Assembly: GCF_014656295.1 (NCBI RefSeq)
Contig: NZ_BNCD01000001.1
Coordinates: 434,001 to 498,000, forward strand
Length of the DNA stretch: 64,000 bases
Direction of reading: 5' to 3'
From: Streptomyces sulfonofaciens
Lineage (GTDB): Bacteria; Actinomycetota; Actinomycetes; Streptomycetales; Streptomycetaceae
A program made the translations under genes and the position numbers. This document shows positions 17,251 through 25,247 of this stretch, in pieces. How positions within the stretch are numbered: the first letter of the stretch is position 1; each line of letters starts with the position of its first letter. The notes under the pieces were generated by a model. It saw nothing but the letters and a program-made list of their open reading frames with translations. It was not told where the DNA came from and ran no database searches.

Positions 17251-18594
17251 TTACACGGTCCGCGGGAAGAACCGTGCCTCCGGAAAGCGCGGCGACGGGC
17301 CGTCCAGCAGCCCGTGGTCATCCCTGCTCCGCAGGAAGCGGTCGAAGAAGGCGGCGAGGTAGGTGCGCCCCGCCGTGATCGCGCGCCCGGGGGCGATGGT
17401 TCCCACGTTCTCCCGCACGGTCTCGTCCGGCAGGCCGAGCTGAGCGGCGATCTGGGGGACGATCGTCTCCGCGTCCGTGTATGTGGCGTGCTCGGCGCCG
17501 CGCAGGATCAGCCCGCGGTGCCAACCGCTACTGTTCCGCCACAGCGCTTCCCAGGACGGTTCCGTACCGAGGTCGTCGCCGTCCTTGCCGATCAACAGGA
17601 ACGGCCGGTCGAGTCCCTCGGCGGCAACGGTGGAGAGACGACCCGGGTCGGTGTCCTCCTGGACGTAGGCGAGGACGCCGTCGAAGTTGGCGCCGGCCAG
17701 GATCCGCGGGTCGTCGTGCATGGCCTGGAGCGCGGTGAAGCCACCGGCCGACTGGCCGAACATGCCGATCCGGTCCGGGAGGGCCACGGCACGCGGCCCC
17801 CTCGGCAGCGCGTCCGGCAGGCAGTCGAGGACGAACCGGGTGTCGGCGACCCGTACCGATGTCACCTTCTCCAGCAGCGCCACGATCAGCTCCGGATCCC
17901 CGCCGGCCTTGCCAAGCTCCGCGGGCAGGACGGACGCCTCCACCCGCCCACCGGGGAACTGAACCGCACCCGCGTCGTACGTGTGGTCGACGCTCACCAC
18001 GACATACCCGCGGGAGGCCAGATCGTCACAGAGGGTGGTCCCGAGTGCCCGCGGGTCGGCGACGCCCGGTGAGTAGAGCACGATCGGGTACGGGCCGCGG
18101 CTCGTGTCGGCCGGCGCTCCCTCGTGGGCGTGGGTACGGGTGGCCGCCCAGTCGACCTTGTCGGCAGGGATTCCGGCGAGGTTGTTGAGTGCGGCGAAAC
18201 CGGCGGCCTCACCGGGCAGCATCTGCGGGGCGGCCGGGTGGGCGGCGGGGCTGAGGGCCGGGTACCGGACGGTGGTCATGAGTTCGCGGTACGGCTGCCC
18301 GGGTCGCCAGGGGTCGGGCCGGGAGCGGTCCACCAGGCGCAGCGCCTCGGTTCCGACGGCGTACGGGCCGGTGGGTACGGGCAGCGTCAGCCGGACGAGG
18401 CCGCTCGTACCCGGTGCGCCCGCGGTACGCGCGGGAGTACCGGCCGTCCTTCCCACGGCGTTGCGCCCCCTGCCTGCGGCGGAGGTGGAGCGCCCGGCGG
18501 AGGCTGCCGGAGGTACGACGGCCAGTGCGGCGACGGCGGTGCCCGAGAGCAGTGCCGCGCGACGGGTGAGCAGTACGGAGCGACGGTTGAGCAT
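17251..18594 (-). CDS. Secreted alpha/beta-hydrolase, PAF-acetylhydrolase/lipase-like
   Basis: A 447-residue protein starting MLNRRSVLLTRRAALLSG with a hydrophobic stretch AVAALAVVPPAASAG. It has a twin-arginine-like signal and is probably exported. The hydrolase core has the nucleophile elbow GMFGQSAGGFTALQ, the preceding strand IVLYSPGVADPR, GYVVVSVDHTYDAG, and the late His in RGAEHATYTD. The architecture matches the platelet-activating-factor acetylhydrolase group of lipases. An in-frame ATG 13 codons upstream is less likely because the signal peptide starts at MLNRR. Confidence 0.83.
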   Translation of the reverse strand: MLNRRSVLLTRRAALLSGTAVAALAVVPPAASAGRSTSAAGRGRNAVGRTAGTPARTAGAPGTSGLVRLTLPVPTGPYAVGTEALRLVDRSRPDPWRPGQPYRELMTTVRYPALSPAAHPAAPQMLPGEAAGFAALNNLAGIPADKVDWAATRTHAHEGAPADTSRGPYPIVLYSPGVADPRALGTTLCDDLASRGYVVVSVDHTYDAGAVQFPGGRVEASVLPAELGKAGGDPELIVALLEKVTSVRVADTRFVLDCLPDALPRGPRAVALPDRIGMFGQSAGGFTALQAMHDDPRILAGANFDGVLAYVQEDTDPGRLSTVAAEGLDRPFLLIGKDGDDLGTEPSWEALWRNSSGWHRGLILRGAEHATYTDAETIVPQIAAQLGLPDETVRENVGTIAPGRAITAGRTYLAAFFDRFLRSRDDHGLLDGPSPRFPEARFFPRTV

Positions 18595-19163
18595 GAGGGA
18601 TTCCCCCGGGTGGATGGAGGGCGGGCGGTGCACGGGGTCCGCGGGAGCCCCGGGTGTCCGGGCTCACGGCGCTTCGGCGGCACGGGCGCACGGCGCTTCG
18701 GACTTCACCGCACCGCGGCTGCTGGCTTCACCGCCTCGGTGCCGGCGTGCGTCCGGGCGCCGACGCACCGAGGCTCCGAAGTGCCGGCCGCCGCGAGAAC
18801 CGATGCCCGGAACCCGGATGACCCCGGCACGCCGGCGATGACGGCCCCAGAATCGCCGATCACCGCGGGGGTGCCCACCCGGCTGGCCGGGTGATCTGTG
18901 TGGGGGACAACCGGTAGCACCGGGCACGTCGGCTGGGCCAGGGCAACCGGACCGCCCCGACGACACCGCCTTCCACACCTTTGACGACCAGCTCCTGACC
19001 GCCGCCCGGCTGCGCGCGCCGCCCGGCCCGGGAGACCGGTCGGCCGTCAGCGCCCGCAACCGGGTGCTCGCTCCACCGGCGAGCGGCCATTCCTGCGTGG
19101 TTCGCGTGAGCGCCGACACGGCGCTTCACCGGCCAGGAGGCCCCACCCTCACCCTCCCTGCCG
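18595..19163. other. Gene-free gap of ~570 bases
   Basis: No convincing gene is seen on either strand. A fragment on the + strand around 18950-19070 reads DDTAFHTFDDQLLTAARLRA, which looks protein-like but has no start or closing frame. It may be a remnant. A CACGGCGCTTCGG element occurs twice near 18664-18700. The upstream promoter of the lipase must lie at the left end. Confidence 0.4.
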
Positions 19164-19820
19164 TCAGCCCAGTTCCCTGGGCCCGTAGGGCGCGGCCGCC
19201 GCACCCGTCAGCAGGGCCCAGTAGCGGTCGCCGTACGACCAGTGCCACCACTCCGTGGGGTAGTTGACCAGGCCGGCAGCAGCCAGCGCAGTGCCAAGGA
19301 CCTCCCGGTGGGAGCGAGCGGCGTCGCCGATGTTGTCGGCCCCCGTGTAACAGGCGCCCGCGCTCTCCTCCGGAGTCGCGTTCATACGCGTGCCGAGGTC
19401 GAGTTCACGGCCGTCCTCGTCGGCGAGCGTCAGGTCGACGGCGGCCCCGGCGCTGTGCGGCGCGATCTCGGGCGGGGAGACGTAGCGACTCGCCGCCGCC
19501 CGGACCTGCCCAGCGGTCCATTCCGGATGATCCGCACGCAGTTCTGCGGCGTACGTGTCGAAGTAGTGGCGTTGGAGGGACGGGGGCCGGTACCCCTCGA
19601 CGAACAGCAGCCGCATCCCCCGCGGCAACTGCGCCTGGGCTTCGAGGAGCCGGTCGAGCACCCCTTCCCGGAGGTGCACGAAGGCCCCTGCGGAGTCCTG
19701 CCGCTTCCGCTCGTCGACCAGCAGGGCACTGTCCCTGCGCACGTCCACGAGCCGTTCACCGCACTCCCGGACGGACACCGCCGCGACCCTGGGGTCCGAC
19801 ATCAGGATGAGCTCAGTCAT
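19164..19820 (-). CDS. VanX-type D-alanyl-D-alanine dipeptidase (M15 family)
   Basis: A 218-residue protein with M15D peptidase motifs: FVEGYRPPSLQ (transition-state Arg region), the zinc motif with His and Asp in APHSAGAAVDLTLADEDG, and EWWHWSYGDRYWAL with the catalytic Glu and zinc His. These correspond to the SxHxxGxAxD and ExWH signatures. It would cleave D-Ala-D-Ala or related dipeptides. No vanH/vanA neighbours are present, so it is a stand-alone enzyme rather than part of a glycopeptide-resistance operon. I chose the ATG at 19820 (MTELILMSD); a start eight codons upstream is possible. Confidence 0.88.
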   Translation of the reverse strand: MTELILMSDPRVAAVSVRECGERLVDVRRDSALLVDERKRQDSAGAFVHLREGVLDRLLEAQAQLPRGMRLLFVEGYRPPSLQRHYFDTYAAELRADHPEWTAGQVRAAASRYVSPPEIAPHSAGAAVDLTLADEDGRELDLGTRMNATPEESAGACYTGADNIGDAARSHREVLGTALAAAGLVNYPTEWWHWSYGDRYWALLTGAAAAPYGPRELG

Positions 19821-19958
19821 GCCACGATCATCCCGCGGACACACCGCCGTGCGGACCGCGCAGCCGGATCCGGCGGGACCGCCCGAGGGCCGGGCGGGGC
19901 CGCTGCGCGGGGCCGGGCAACGTGTACGAGGCGGCGGTACGGGTCGGCTGACCGGCCG

Positions 19959-20990
19959 TCACTGGGAGATCTCGCTCCACCGGGGCCGGCGCGAGCGCAC
20001 CCGCACCCTGCGGTGCGGCGGTGAACTGTTGCGGTACAGCGAGCGCTCGCCGTCCGTCAGGAACCACGGGTCGGCGGGCAGATCCCCCTCGGGGAAGGAA
20101 TCCCGCACCGCGAGGTAGTTGATGCCGATGACGGCGCGCTGGAAGTCCGTGAGCGATGCCACGGGGCTCTCCGGGGCGCCGTCGAAACCGTGCCCTGACC
20201 CCGGTGGCGGGGCCGGTGTGCCATCGATCGGCAGGGGGTGGTCGGTCAACCGCCGGTAGATACCGATGATCCACCGCAGGTGGGCGCGGTCGACGGTGGC
20301 GCCGCTCCTCGGTTCGAGGAGGGCGCTGATCTCCCGTCCCATGAAGGAGCCCGGCGCCCGGCTCGCCGCTGCGTCCTGTACGTCATCCTCGTCCCGGACG
20401 CCATCCTCGTCCCGGACGGCTTCGAGCCGGGACAGACCGATCAGCCACCTGCCGCCCGCCCACCAGTTGACCACCGTCAGCACCAGTGCGAGCGCCACCA
20501 ACCAGCCGCTCCCGCCGAAGCGCAGCCCCGTCTTCCCCCACCACCACGGCGCTACCGCCAGGACCAGGAGGACGCCGGCGCCCCGGGCCACCCAGGCGGA
20601 CGGATCACGGCGTGACATCCGATGGACGAACCCGGGCCGGCGTCGAGGAACGGCACGCGAGACCAGCCCGTGCACGAACGCGTTCCCGCCGGTCGTGATC
20701 TCGTCGAACACCCAGCCCGCGCGCTCGGCCGAGGGCATCCTGTCCAGGTACTCCTCGATATGGGCGGCGAGGAACCATGCCGTGAACGCGTGGGCGACCG
20801 TCAGCGCGGCGAAGACGATCCACATCCGCTCGACCTGCACGGAGACCGCGGCCACCTGGAGGGACCGACCCCCGGCCAGGAGGCGGGTGAGCACGACGGC
20901 GACGGCCAGGAGCCCGCCGAAGGCCAGGATCCGCGCCGCGTTGCGGGCTCCGGCCACAATGCGCCGCTGGGAAGCACTCGGGTCGTTCAC
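19959..20990 (-). CDS. Membrane protein of unknown function
   Basis: About 343 residues from a GTG at 20990; the true start is uncertain, and an ATG at 21089 is also open. Four TM helices are visible: ILAFGGLLAVAVVLTRLL, MWIVFAALTVAHAFTAWFL, GAGVLLVLAVAPWWW and WLVALALVLTVVNWWAGG. A cytoplasmic-looking segment contains an imperfect VRDED repeat (VRDEDGVRDEDDVQD), and the soluble C-terminal region is rich in Arg and Pro. I do not recognise the family. It is not in an obvious operon with the VanX gene (139 bases apart). Confidence 0.6.
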   Translation of the reverse strand: MNDPSASQRRIVAGARNAARILAFGGLLAVAVVLTRLLAGGRSLQVAAVSVQVERMWIVFAALTVAHAFTAWFLAAHIEEYLDRMPSAERAGWVFDEITTGGNAFVHGLVSRAVPRRRPGFVHRMSRRDPSAWVARGAGVLLVLAVAPWWWGKTGLRFGGSGWLVALALVLTVVNWWAGGRWLIGLSRLEAVRDEDGVRDEDDVQDAAASRAPGSFMGREISALLEPRSGATVDRAHLRWIIGIYRRLTDHPLPIDGTPAPPPGSGHGFDGAPESPVASLTDFQRAVIGINYLAVRDSFPEGDLPADPWFLTDGERSLYRNSSPPHRRVRVRSRRPRWSEISQ

Positions 20991-21450
20991 CGGCTCACGG
21001 TCGTTCAGCCGGACCGGGGTTGGCAAGTCCCCGCACGTGTTCCGCGACCCGCCGCGGCTTCCTCCGCCCGCCGCGGCAGCGTTCGGCACCCTGACCGCGC
21101 GACCGAGGACCGCGTCTCCTCCGGGGGACCGGCCCTGCGGGTCTCGCGCTCGTGTCGAACGCCGCCCTCGTGGCCTGCGGCTTCGCCCGGGGCCTCACGA
21201 CGTGTCGGACGGTGGAACCTCGCGCCTGTGTCGTCCGCCCGCGGGTCCGCCTTGGCGTGCGTAAGCATGACCGATGTGGCGGAGTCGGGAGATCACTTGG
21301 GCCGATCCTCGGCATGACCGGTCGGGCGACGCGGGGACGAGGGAGCAGGGCCGCTGTCACAGACCGGGCTGCCGTTCGCTGTGGGCACCGGCCGTCCGAC
21401 ATCGACCGTGGGCTTCCGACACGGGAAACGAGACCCCACAGGCCCGGCCC
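20991..21450. other. Gene-free gap of ~460 bases before dnaB's 3' end
   Basis: Frames crossing this stretch on both strands have shadow-type composition. No start, domain, tRNA or strong terminator was recognised. Confidence 0.4.
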
Positions 21451-24400
21451 TCACGTCCCCGCCATGTCCACGAACCGCGAGTAGTGCCCCTGGAAGGCCA
21501 CGGTGATGGTGGCCGTCGGGCCGTTGCGGTGCTTGGCCACGATCAGGTCGGCCTCGCCGGCGCGCGGGGACTCCTTCTCGTAGGCGTCCTCGCGGTGCAG
21601 CAGGATGACCATGTCGGCGTCCTGCTCGATGCTGTTGTGGGCGAGGATGCCGTCCGCGATGAAGTTGTGCGTGCCCTTGACGGTGGCGTCGAAGACCGGC
21701 TGCTCGCCGAGCGGTTCGATCGCGACCACACGGTCCCAGAACACGTCGTTGCGCTCCTCGGAGGCGGGGACCGCGCCGTCGTCCAGGACCCGGCCCGGCG
21801 CCGCTCCGCCCGCCGCGCCGATCACCTGGTGGAAGACCCGCGACCCGGCCGCGTCGGCGACCACCACGCGGCACCGCGGGCCTCGCCCCTCGGGCCCGGC
21901 GGCCGCACCGCCCCGCGCAACCGCTCCCAGTTCCTCGATCCGGGACACGATCCCGAACCGGGACAGCAGCACCGCCACCGCATCGGCCAGCTCACGGCTC
22001 GACGTGGTGAACGACGGGGTGTCCGGGGCCGCACCCGCGCCCACAGCCGTATCCGCGCCCGCGCCGCACTCCCACAGGCGCCGCAGGAAGACCGCCACCT
22101 CACGATCGCCCGCCGCGTACACGGCATCGGGCACACGCTCCGCGCGGGCGCCGGTCGCATCGTCCGCGACCGCCTCCGCCAGTTCCCCGATCCTGCTGTC
22201 CGGCCAGTCGAGTCCCGCCACCAGCGGAGCCGGGACGCGCCTCGGCACCGCGATGACGCTGCCGGCGGCCAGCTCACCCAGCGGCCGCCAGCCCCCGCCC
22301 GTCAGGAACGGGTGGTTCGCCGTCGCCTTGACCCGGCGCCCGGATGCCAGCCGCAACCGGAACACGGGCTTGGTGCCGGACGAGAACACATGGGTGACCG
22401 GCGCCCGCACCAGCCGTCCCGCCTCGTCGAGCGACCACACCAGCACTCCCTCGTGGCCGTTCGCCATCAGCTCGGCGAAGGTCACCGGCGCGCCGGTGTC
22501 CGCGCGCAGCAGGGCCGTGTCGGCGGTCATGCAGCCCGACTCGCGCAGGTCGGACACCATGGGCTTCTTGTCCGTACGCTGCTCGGGCCCGCGGTTGAGC
22601 TGGGAGAGCGCGATGACGGGCAGTTCCAGCTCCTTGGCGAGCAGTTTCAGGTTCCGGGACATGTCGGAGACCTCCTGCTGACGGCTCTCCGCCCGCCGGG
22701 AACCGCCGGACTGCATCAGTTGCAGGTAGTCGATGACGACCAGCCGCAGGTCGTGCCGCTGCTTCAGGCGGCGGCACTTCGCCCGGATCTCCATCATGGA
22801 GAGGTTCGGCGAGTCGTCGATGTAGAGCGGGGCAGCCGTCACTTCGGGCATCCGCCGCGCCAGACGTGTCCAGTCGTCGTCCGTCATGGTGCCGGAGCGC
22901 ATGTGGTGCAGCGCCACACGCGCCTCCGCGGACAGCAGCCGCATGGCGATCTCGTTGCGCCCCATCTCCAGCGAGAAGATGACACTGGGCAGATCGTTCT
23001 TGATCGAGGCGCTTCGGGCGAAGTCCAGGGCGAGCGTGCTGTTGTGCGTGGGCACCATCGAGCGGGTCGCGAGGTACAGGTGCGCGGGGTTGTCCACCTG
23101 TACGCACCGGACGGGAACGGAGCTGACCTCCTGCACGTCCCTGATGAACCGCTGCTTCAGCCTCGGCGCCACCGGGCGGCGCCGGGCCCGGTGCACCTGC
23201 TGCCCGGGCCCCGGCCGGAACACCTCGTCGTCGGTGGAGAAGGTGACGACGTAGCGGGTCGAGGGCTGCCCGGAACGTCCCCTGACGCGCTCGCTCCGCG
23301 TGCCGCACCGGTACCCGAGGCTCAGCACCAGCTCGCGGAAGCCGTCGGCCAGGGCGGGGTGCCCGGCGGCGAACCGGACCGCGCCGGTGCGGTGCACGCG
23401 TCCGCCGGAGTGGAGGAGACCGGCGAGCAGGGCCCGCCGCTGGGAGAGCGACGCCCGCAGATACGCGCCGGGGATGTGCCTGTTCCCCAGCAGTCCCATG
23501 GCGCGGTACCGCGAGAGCTGCGGGTCCCCGGTGGCGTGTGCCGCCGCGTCGCCGTCCGCGTCCCCGAGCCACACCCCCAGCGTGTAGGGCTCCACCGGGA
23601 GGTCCCGGTCGGGGAGGTCGAGGGGGGCACCTAGGCGGACGGAGTGGTTCATCCGCCGGTCGTCGGCGGCACAGCGCACCGTCTCGGCGATCTCCTTGGT
23701 GGTCCTGACCGAGGCGAACACCCGCTGGGCGCGGACCTTGCCGGCCGCGGCCTCCTGCGCCGACCTGCGGGAGGCGCGGGTGTCGGTGAGCCACTGGTGG
23801 TCGGCGTCGGCGATCACACTCGTCCCGTCATCGAAGGTGATCTCGAAGCACGGGCGCCCCTCCATCACCTCCGTGGCGGCCACGACCCGGGTCGGTCTTC
23901 CGTCCGCCCCCATGAGCAGGTCGCCCTCCGCGACCTCGCCCATCGTGGTCCAACCGGTGGGCGTGGGCAGCGGGGTGTCCAGGGCGAGGGCCTTGCCCAT
24001 GGCGGGACGCGCCGCGATAACGATCATCTGGCCCGGGTGCAGGCCGTTCGTCAGCGAGTCGAAGTCGGTGAAGCCGGTCGGCACGCCCGTCATCTCACCG
24101 CTGCGGGAGCCGATCGCCTCGATCTCGTCGAGGGCGCCCTCCATGATGTCGCCGAGCGGGAGGTAGTCCTCGCTGGTGCGCTGCTCGGTGACGGCGTAGA
24201 TCTCGGCCTGGGCGCTGTTCACGATCTCGTCGACGTCGCCGTCGGCCGCGTATCCCATCTGGGTGATACGCGTGCCCGCCTCCACCAGACGGCGCAGCAC
24301 CGCACGCTCGCGGACGATCTCCGCGTAGTACTCGGCGTTGGCCGCGGTCGGGACCGTCTGCACGAGGCTGTGCAGGTAGGCGGCACCGCCGATGCGGGTG

Positions 24401-24795
24401 ATCTCGCCGCGGCGGGTGAGCTCGGCCGCGACCGTGATGGGGTCGGCCGGCTCCCCCTTGGCGTACAGGTCCAGGATCGCCTGGAAGACGGTCTCGTGGG
24501 CCGGGCGGTAGAAGTCGCGGCCCTTGAGGACCTCGACGACGTCCGCGATGGCATCCTTGGAGAGCAGCATGCCGCCGAGGACGGACTGCTCGGCCTCCGG
24601 ATCCTGGGGCGGCACCCGCTCGAAGGAGGCACCGCCGTCCCAGGTGTCGCTCTCACGGCCGCGCTCGTGCTGGTCGTCACGGCCGCGGCGGCCTTCGGCG
24701 GCGCGGTCTGCGTCGGGGCGGCGGCGCGAGGCGGGCAGACGATCGCCTGGTCCACTGTCGGCCCACGGATCGTCCAAGGGCTCGGAAAGGCTCAC
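21451..24795 (-). CDS. dnaB: Replicative DNA helicase DnaB interrupted by two inteins
   Basis: An 1114-codon frame from a GTG preceded by GAGGAGG. The joined exteins make ~497 residues, normal for DnaB, the hexameric 5'-3' helicase that unwinds DNA at the fork. The N-terminal domain (PPQDPEAEQSVLGGMLLS) is complete. Intein 1 occupies residues 269-585 and splits Walker A (RPAMGK / STLALD). Intein 2 occupies residues 755-1054 at the site RESG / SIEQD. Other helicase motifs seen are VIFSLEMGRNEIAMRLL, VVIDYLQLM, ALSQLNRGPEQR, DMVILLHRED and KHRNGPT. Activity therefore depends on two protein-splicing events. A 134-codon upstream extension of the frame runs through the DnaA-box region and is non-coding in character. 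Confidence 0.97.
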   Translation of the reverse strand: MSLSEPLDDPWADSGPGDRLPASRRRPDADRAAEGRRGRDDQHERGRESDTWDGGASFERVPPQDPEAEQSVLGGMLLSKDAIADVVEVLKGRDFYRPAHETVFQAILDLYAKGEPADPITVAAELTRRGEITRIGGAAYLHSLVQTVPTAANAEYYAEIVRERAVLRRLVEAGTRITQMGYAADGDVDEIVNSAQAEIYAVTEQRTSEDYLPLGDIMEGALDEIEAIGSRSGEMTGVPTGFTDFDSLTNGLHPGQMIVIAARPAMGKALALDTPLPTPTGWTTMGEVAEGDLLMGADGRPTRVVAATEVMEGRPCFEITFDDGTSVIADADHQWLTDTRASRRSAQEAAAGKVRAQRVFASVRTTKEIAETVRCAADDRRMNHSVRLGAPLDLPDRDLPVEPYTLGVWLGDADGDAAAHATGDPQLSRYRAMGLLGNRHIPGAYLRASLSQRRALLAGLLHSGGRVHRTGAVRFAAGHPALADGFRELVLSLGYRCGTRSERVRGRSGQPSTRYVVTFSTDDEVFRPGPGQQVHRARRRPVAPRLKQRFIRDVQEVSSVPVRCVQVDNPAHLYLATRSMVPTHNSTLALDFARSASIKNDLPSVIFSLEMGRNEIAMRLLSAEARVALHHMRSGTMTDDDWTRLARRMPEVTAAPLYIDDSPNLSMMEIRAKCRRLKQRHDLRLVVIDYLQLMQSGGSRRAESRQQEVSDMSRNLKLLAKELELPVIALSQLNRGPEQRTDKKPMVSDLRESGCMTADTALLRADTGAPVTFAELMANGHEGVLVWSLDEAGRLVRAPVTHVFSSGTKPVFRLRLASGRRVKATANHPFLTGGGWRPLGELAAGSVIAVPRRVPAPLVAGLDWPDSRIGELAEAVADDATGARAERVPDAVYAAGDREVAVFLRRLWECGAGADTAVGAGAAPDTPSFTTSSRELADAVAVLLSRFGIVSRIEELGAVARGGAAAGPEGRGPRCRVVVADAAGSRVFHQVIGAAGGAAPGRVLDDGAVPASEERNDVFWDRVVAIEPLGEQPVFDATVKGTHNFIADGILAHNSIEQDADMVILLHREDAYEKESPRAGEADLIVAKHRNGPTATITVAFQGHYSRFVDMAGT
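21634..22533 (-). mobile_element. Intein 2 in DnaB (class 1, Cys1; RESG/SIEQD site)
   Basis: A 300-residue in-frame insertion. It starts with Cys1 after RESG and ends AHN before Ser of SIEQD. Block B is visible as TANHPF (Thr71, His74). The C-terminal block F/G region reads PVFDATVKGTHNFIADGILAHN in pieces, with the penultimate His and terminal Asn. These are the residues needed for classical class 1 splicing. Between the splicing blocks the segment VAVFLRRLWECGA and SSRELADAVAVLLSRFGIV resembles the second half of a LAGLIDADG endonuclease. The first acidic motif is not recognisable, so homing activity is probably lost. Confidence 0.95.
23041..23991 (-). mobile_element. Intein 1 in DnaB Walker A (class 3 type, Ala1)
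   Basis: A 317-residue in-frame insertion splitting the P-loop between Lys and Ser. The first residue is Ala, not Cys/Ser. The start ALALDTPLPTPTGWTTMG and block B DADHQWLT give His65 and Trp67. Block F has Cys296 (VRCVQVDNPAHLYLA), and the end is VPTHN with Thr315, His316 and Asn317 before extein Ser. Trp in block B, Cys in block F and Thr in block G form the WCT signature of class 3 inteins, which start splicing from the block F Cys. The middle keeps endonuclease-like LGVWLGDADGD and LLAGLLHSGGR; the second has Gly where an acidic residue is expected. Confidence 0.93.
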
Positions 24796-24977
24796 CGGGC
24801 CACCTCCTCGCGTCCGCCGAGCGGACCTAGCCGTGCCCTTCTTTCCTACGGCACGGCACTGACAAAGTAAGAGGGCCCAGTCCACTTCCGACGCGTGATT
24901 CTGTGGGGTTTCCGCGGTCTCCGAACGGGACGGGCGCCGCACTACCGTAGGCCGCTCGGCGGCGTCAGCCAATCTGG

Positions 24978-25066
24978 TTATCCACAGGCACTGTGGATAA
25001 CGGTTCCCAGGCTGTGGAGAACCCGCCAAAACCTGTGCACGAGCCAGTGGACAGCACTGTGAACAA
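24978..25066. promoter_or_regulatory. DnaA-box cluster upstream of dnaB
   Basis: TTATCCACA (24978-24986) and TGTGGATAA (24992-25000) are perfect DnaA boxes facing each other five bases apart. They are followed by TGTGGAGAA (25013-25021) and TGTGAACAA (25058-25066), each one base from a box consensus. The stretch sits ~180-270 bases upstream of the dnaB GTG and ~180 bases before the divergent MATE gene. DnaA binding here could control dnaB transcription or titrate DnaA (inference). Confidence 0.8.
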
Positions 25067-25247
25067 GCCGGAAGTCCTCTCCATGGACACCTTCTGACCT
25101 GGCCTTTCAGCGTCCACCGGCTGTGCAGAAGAAAAATTTTCCCGGTCGGCTCAAGATCACACCAAGCCCTGTACGGCAGGCCACCCGACCGAGTCAAGGT
25201 AATAGGCAGAGAAGCGTTGCGTCTCTTACCTGTGGAAGATTACATTG

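Noticed and set aside
19164..19820. A van glycopeptide-resistance operon
   Set aside because: Only the dipeptidase is present; no vanH, vanA ligase or vanRS next to it.
21274..23634. A 786-codon open frame antisense to dnaB
   Set aside because: It has shadow composition (Arg/His/Pro/Gly-rich, no domains) and is opposite a certain gene with inteins. High-GC codon bias opens such frames.
24796..25197. 134-codon extension of dnaB upstream of its GTG
   Set aside because: It passes through the DnaA-box cluster, and the strong GAGGAGG fits the start at 24795.
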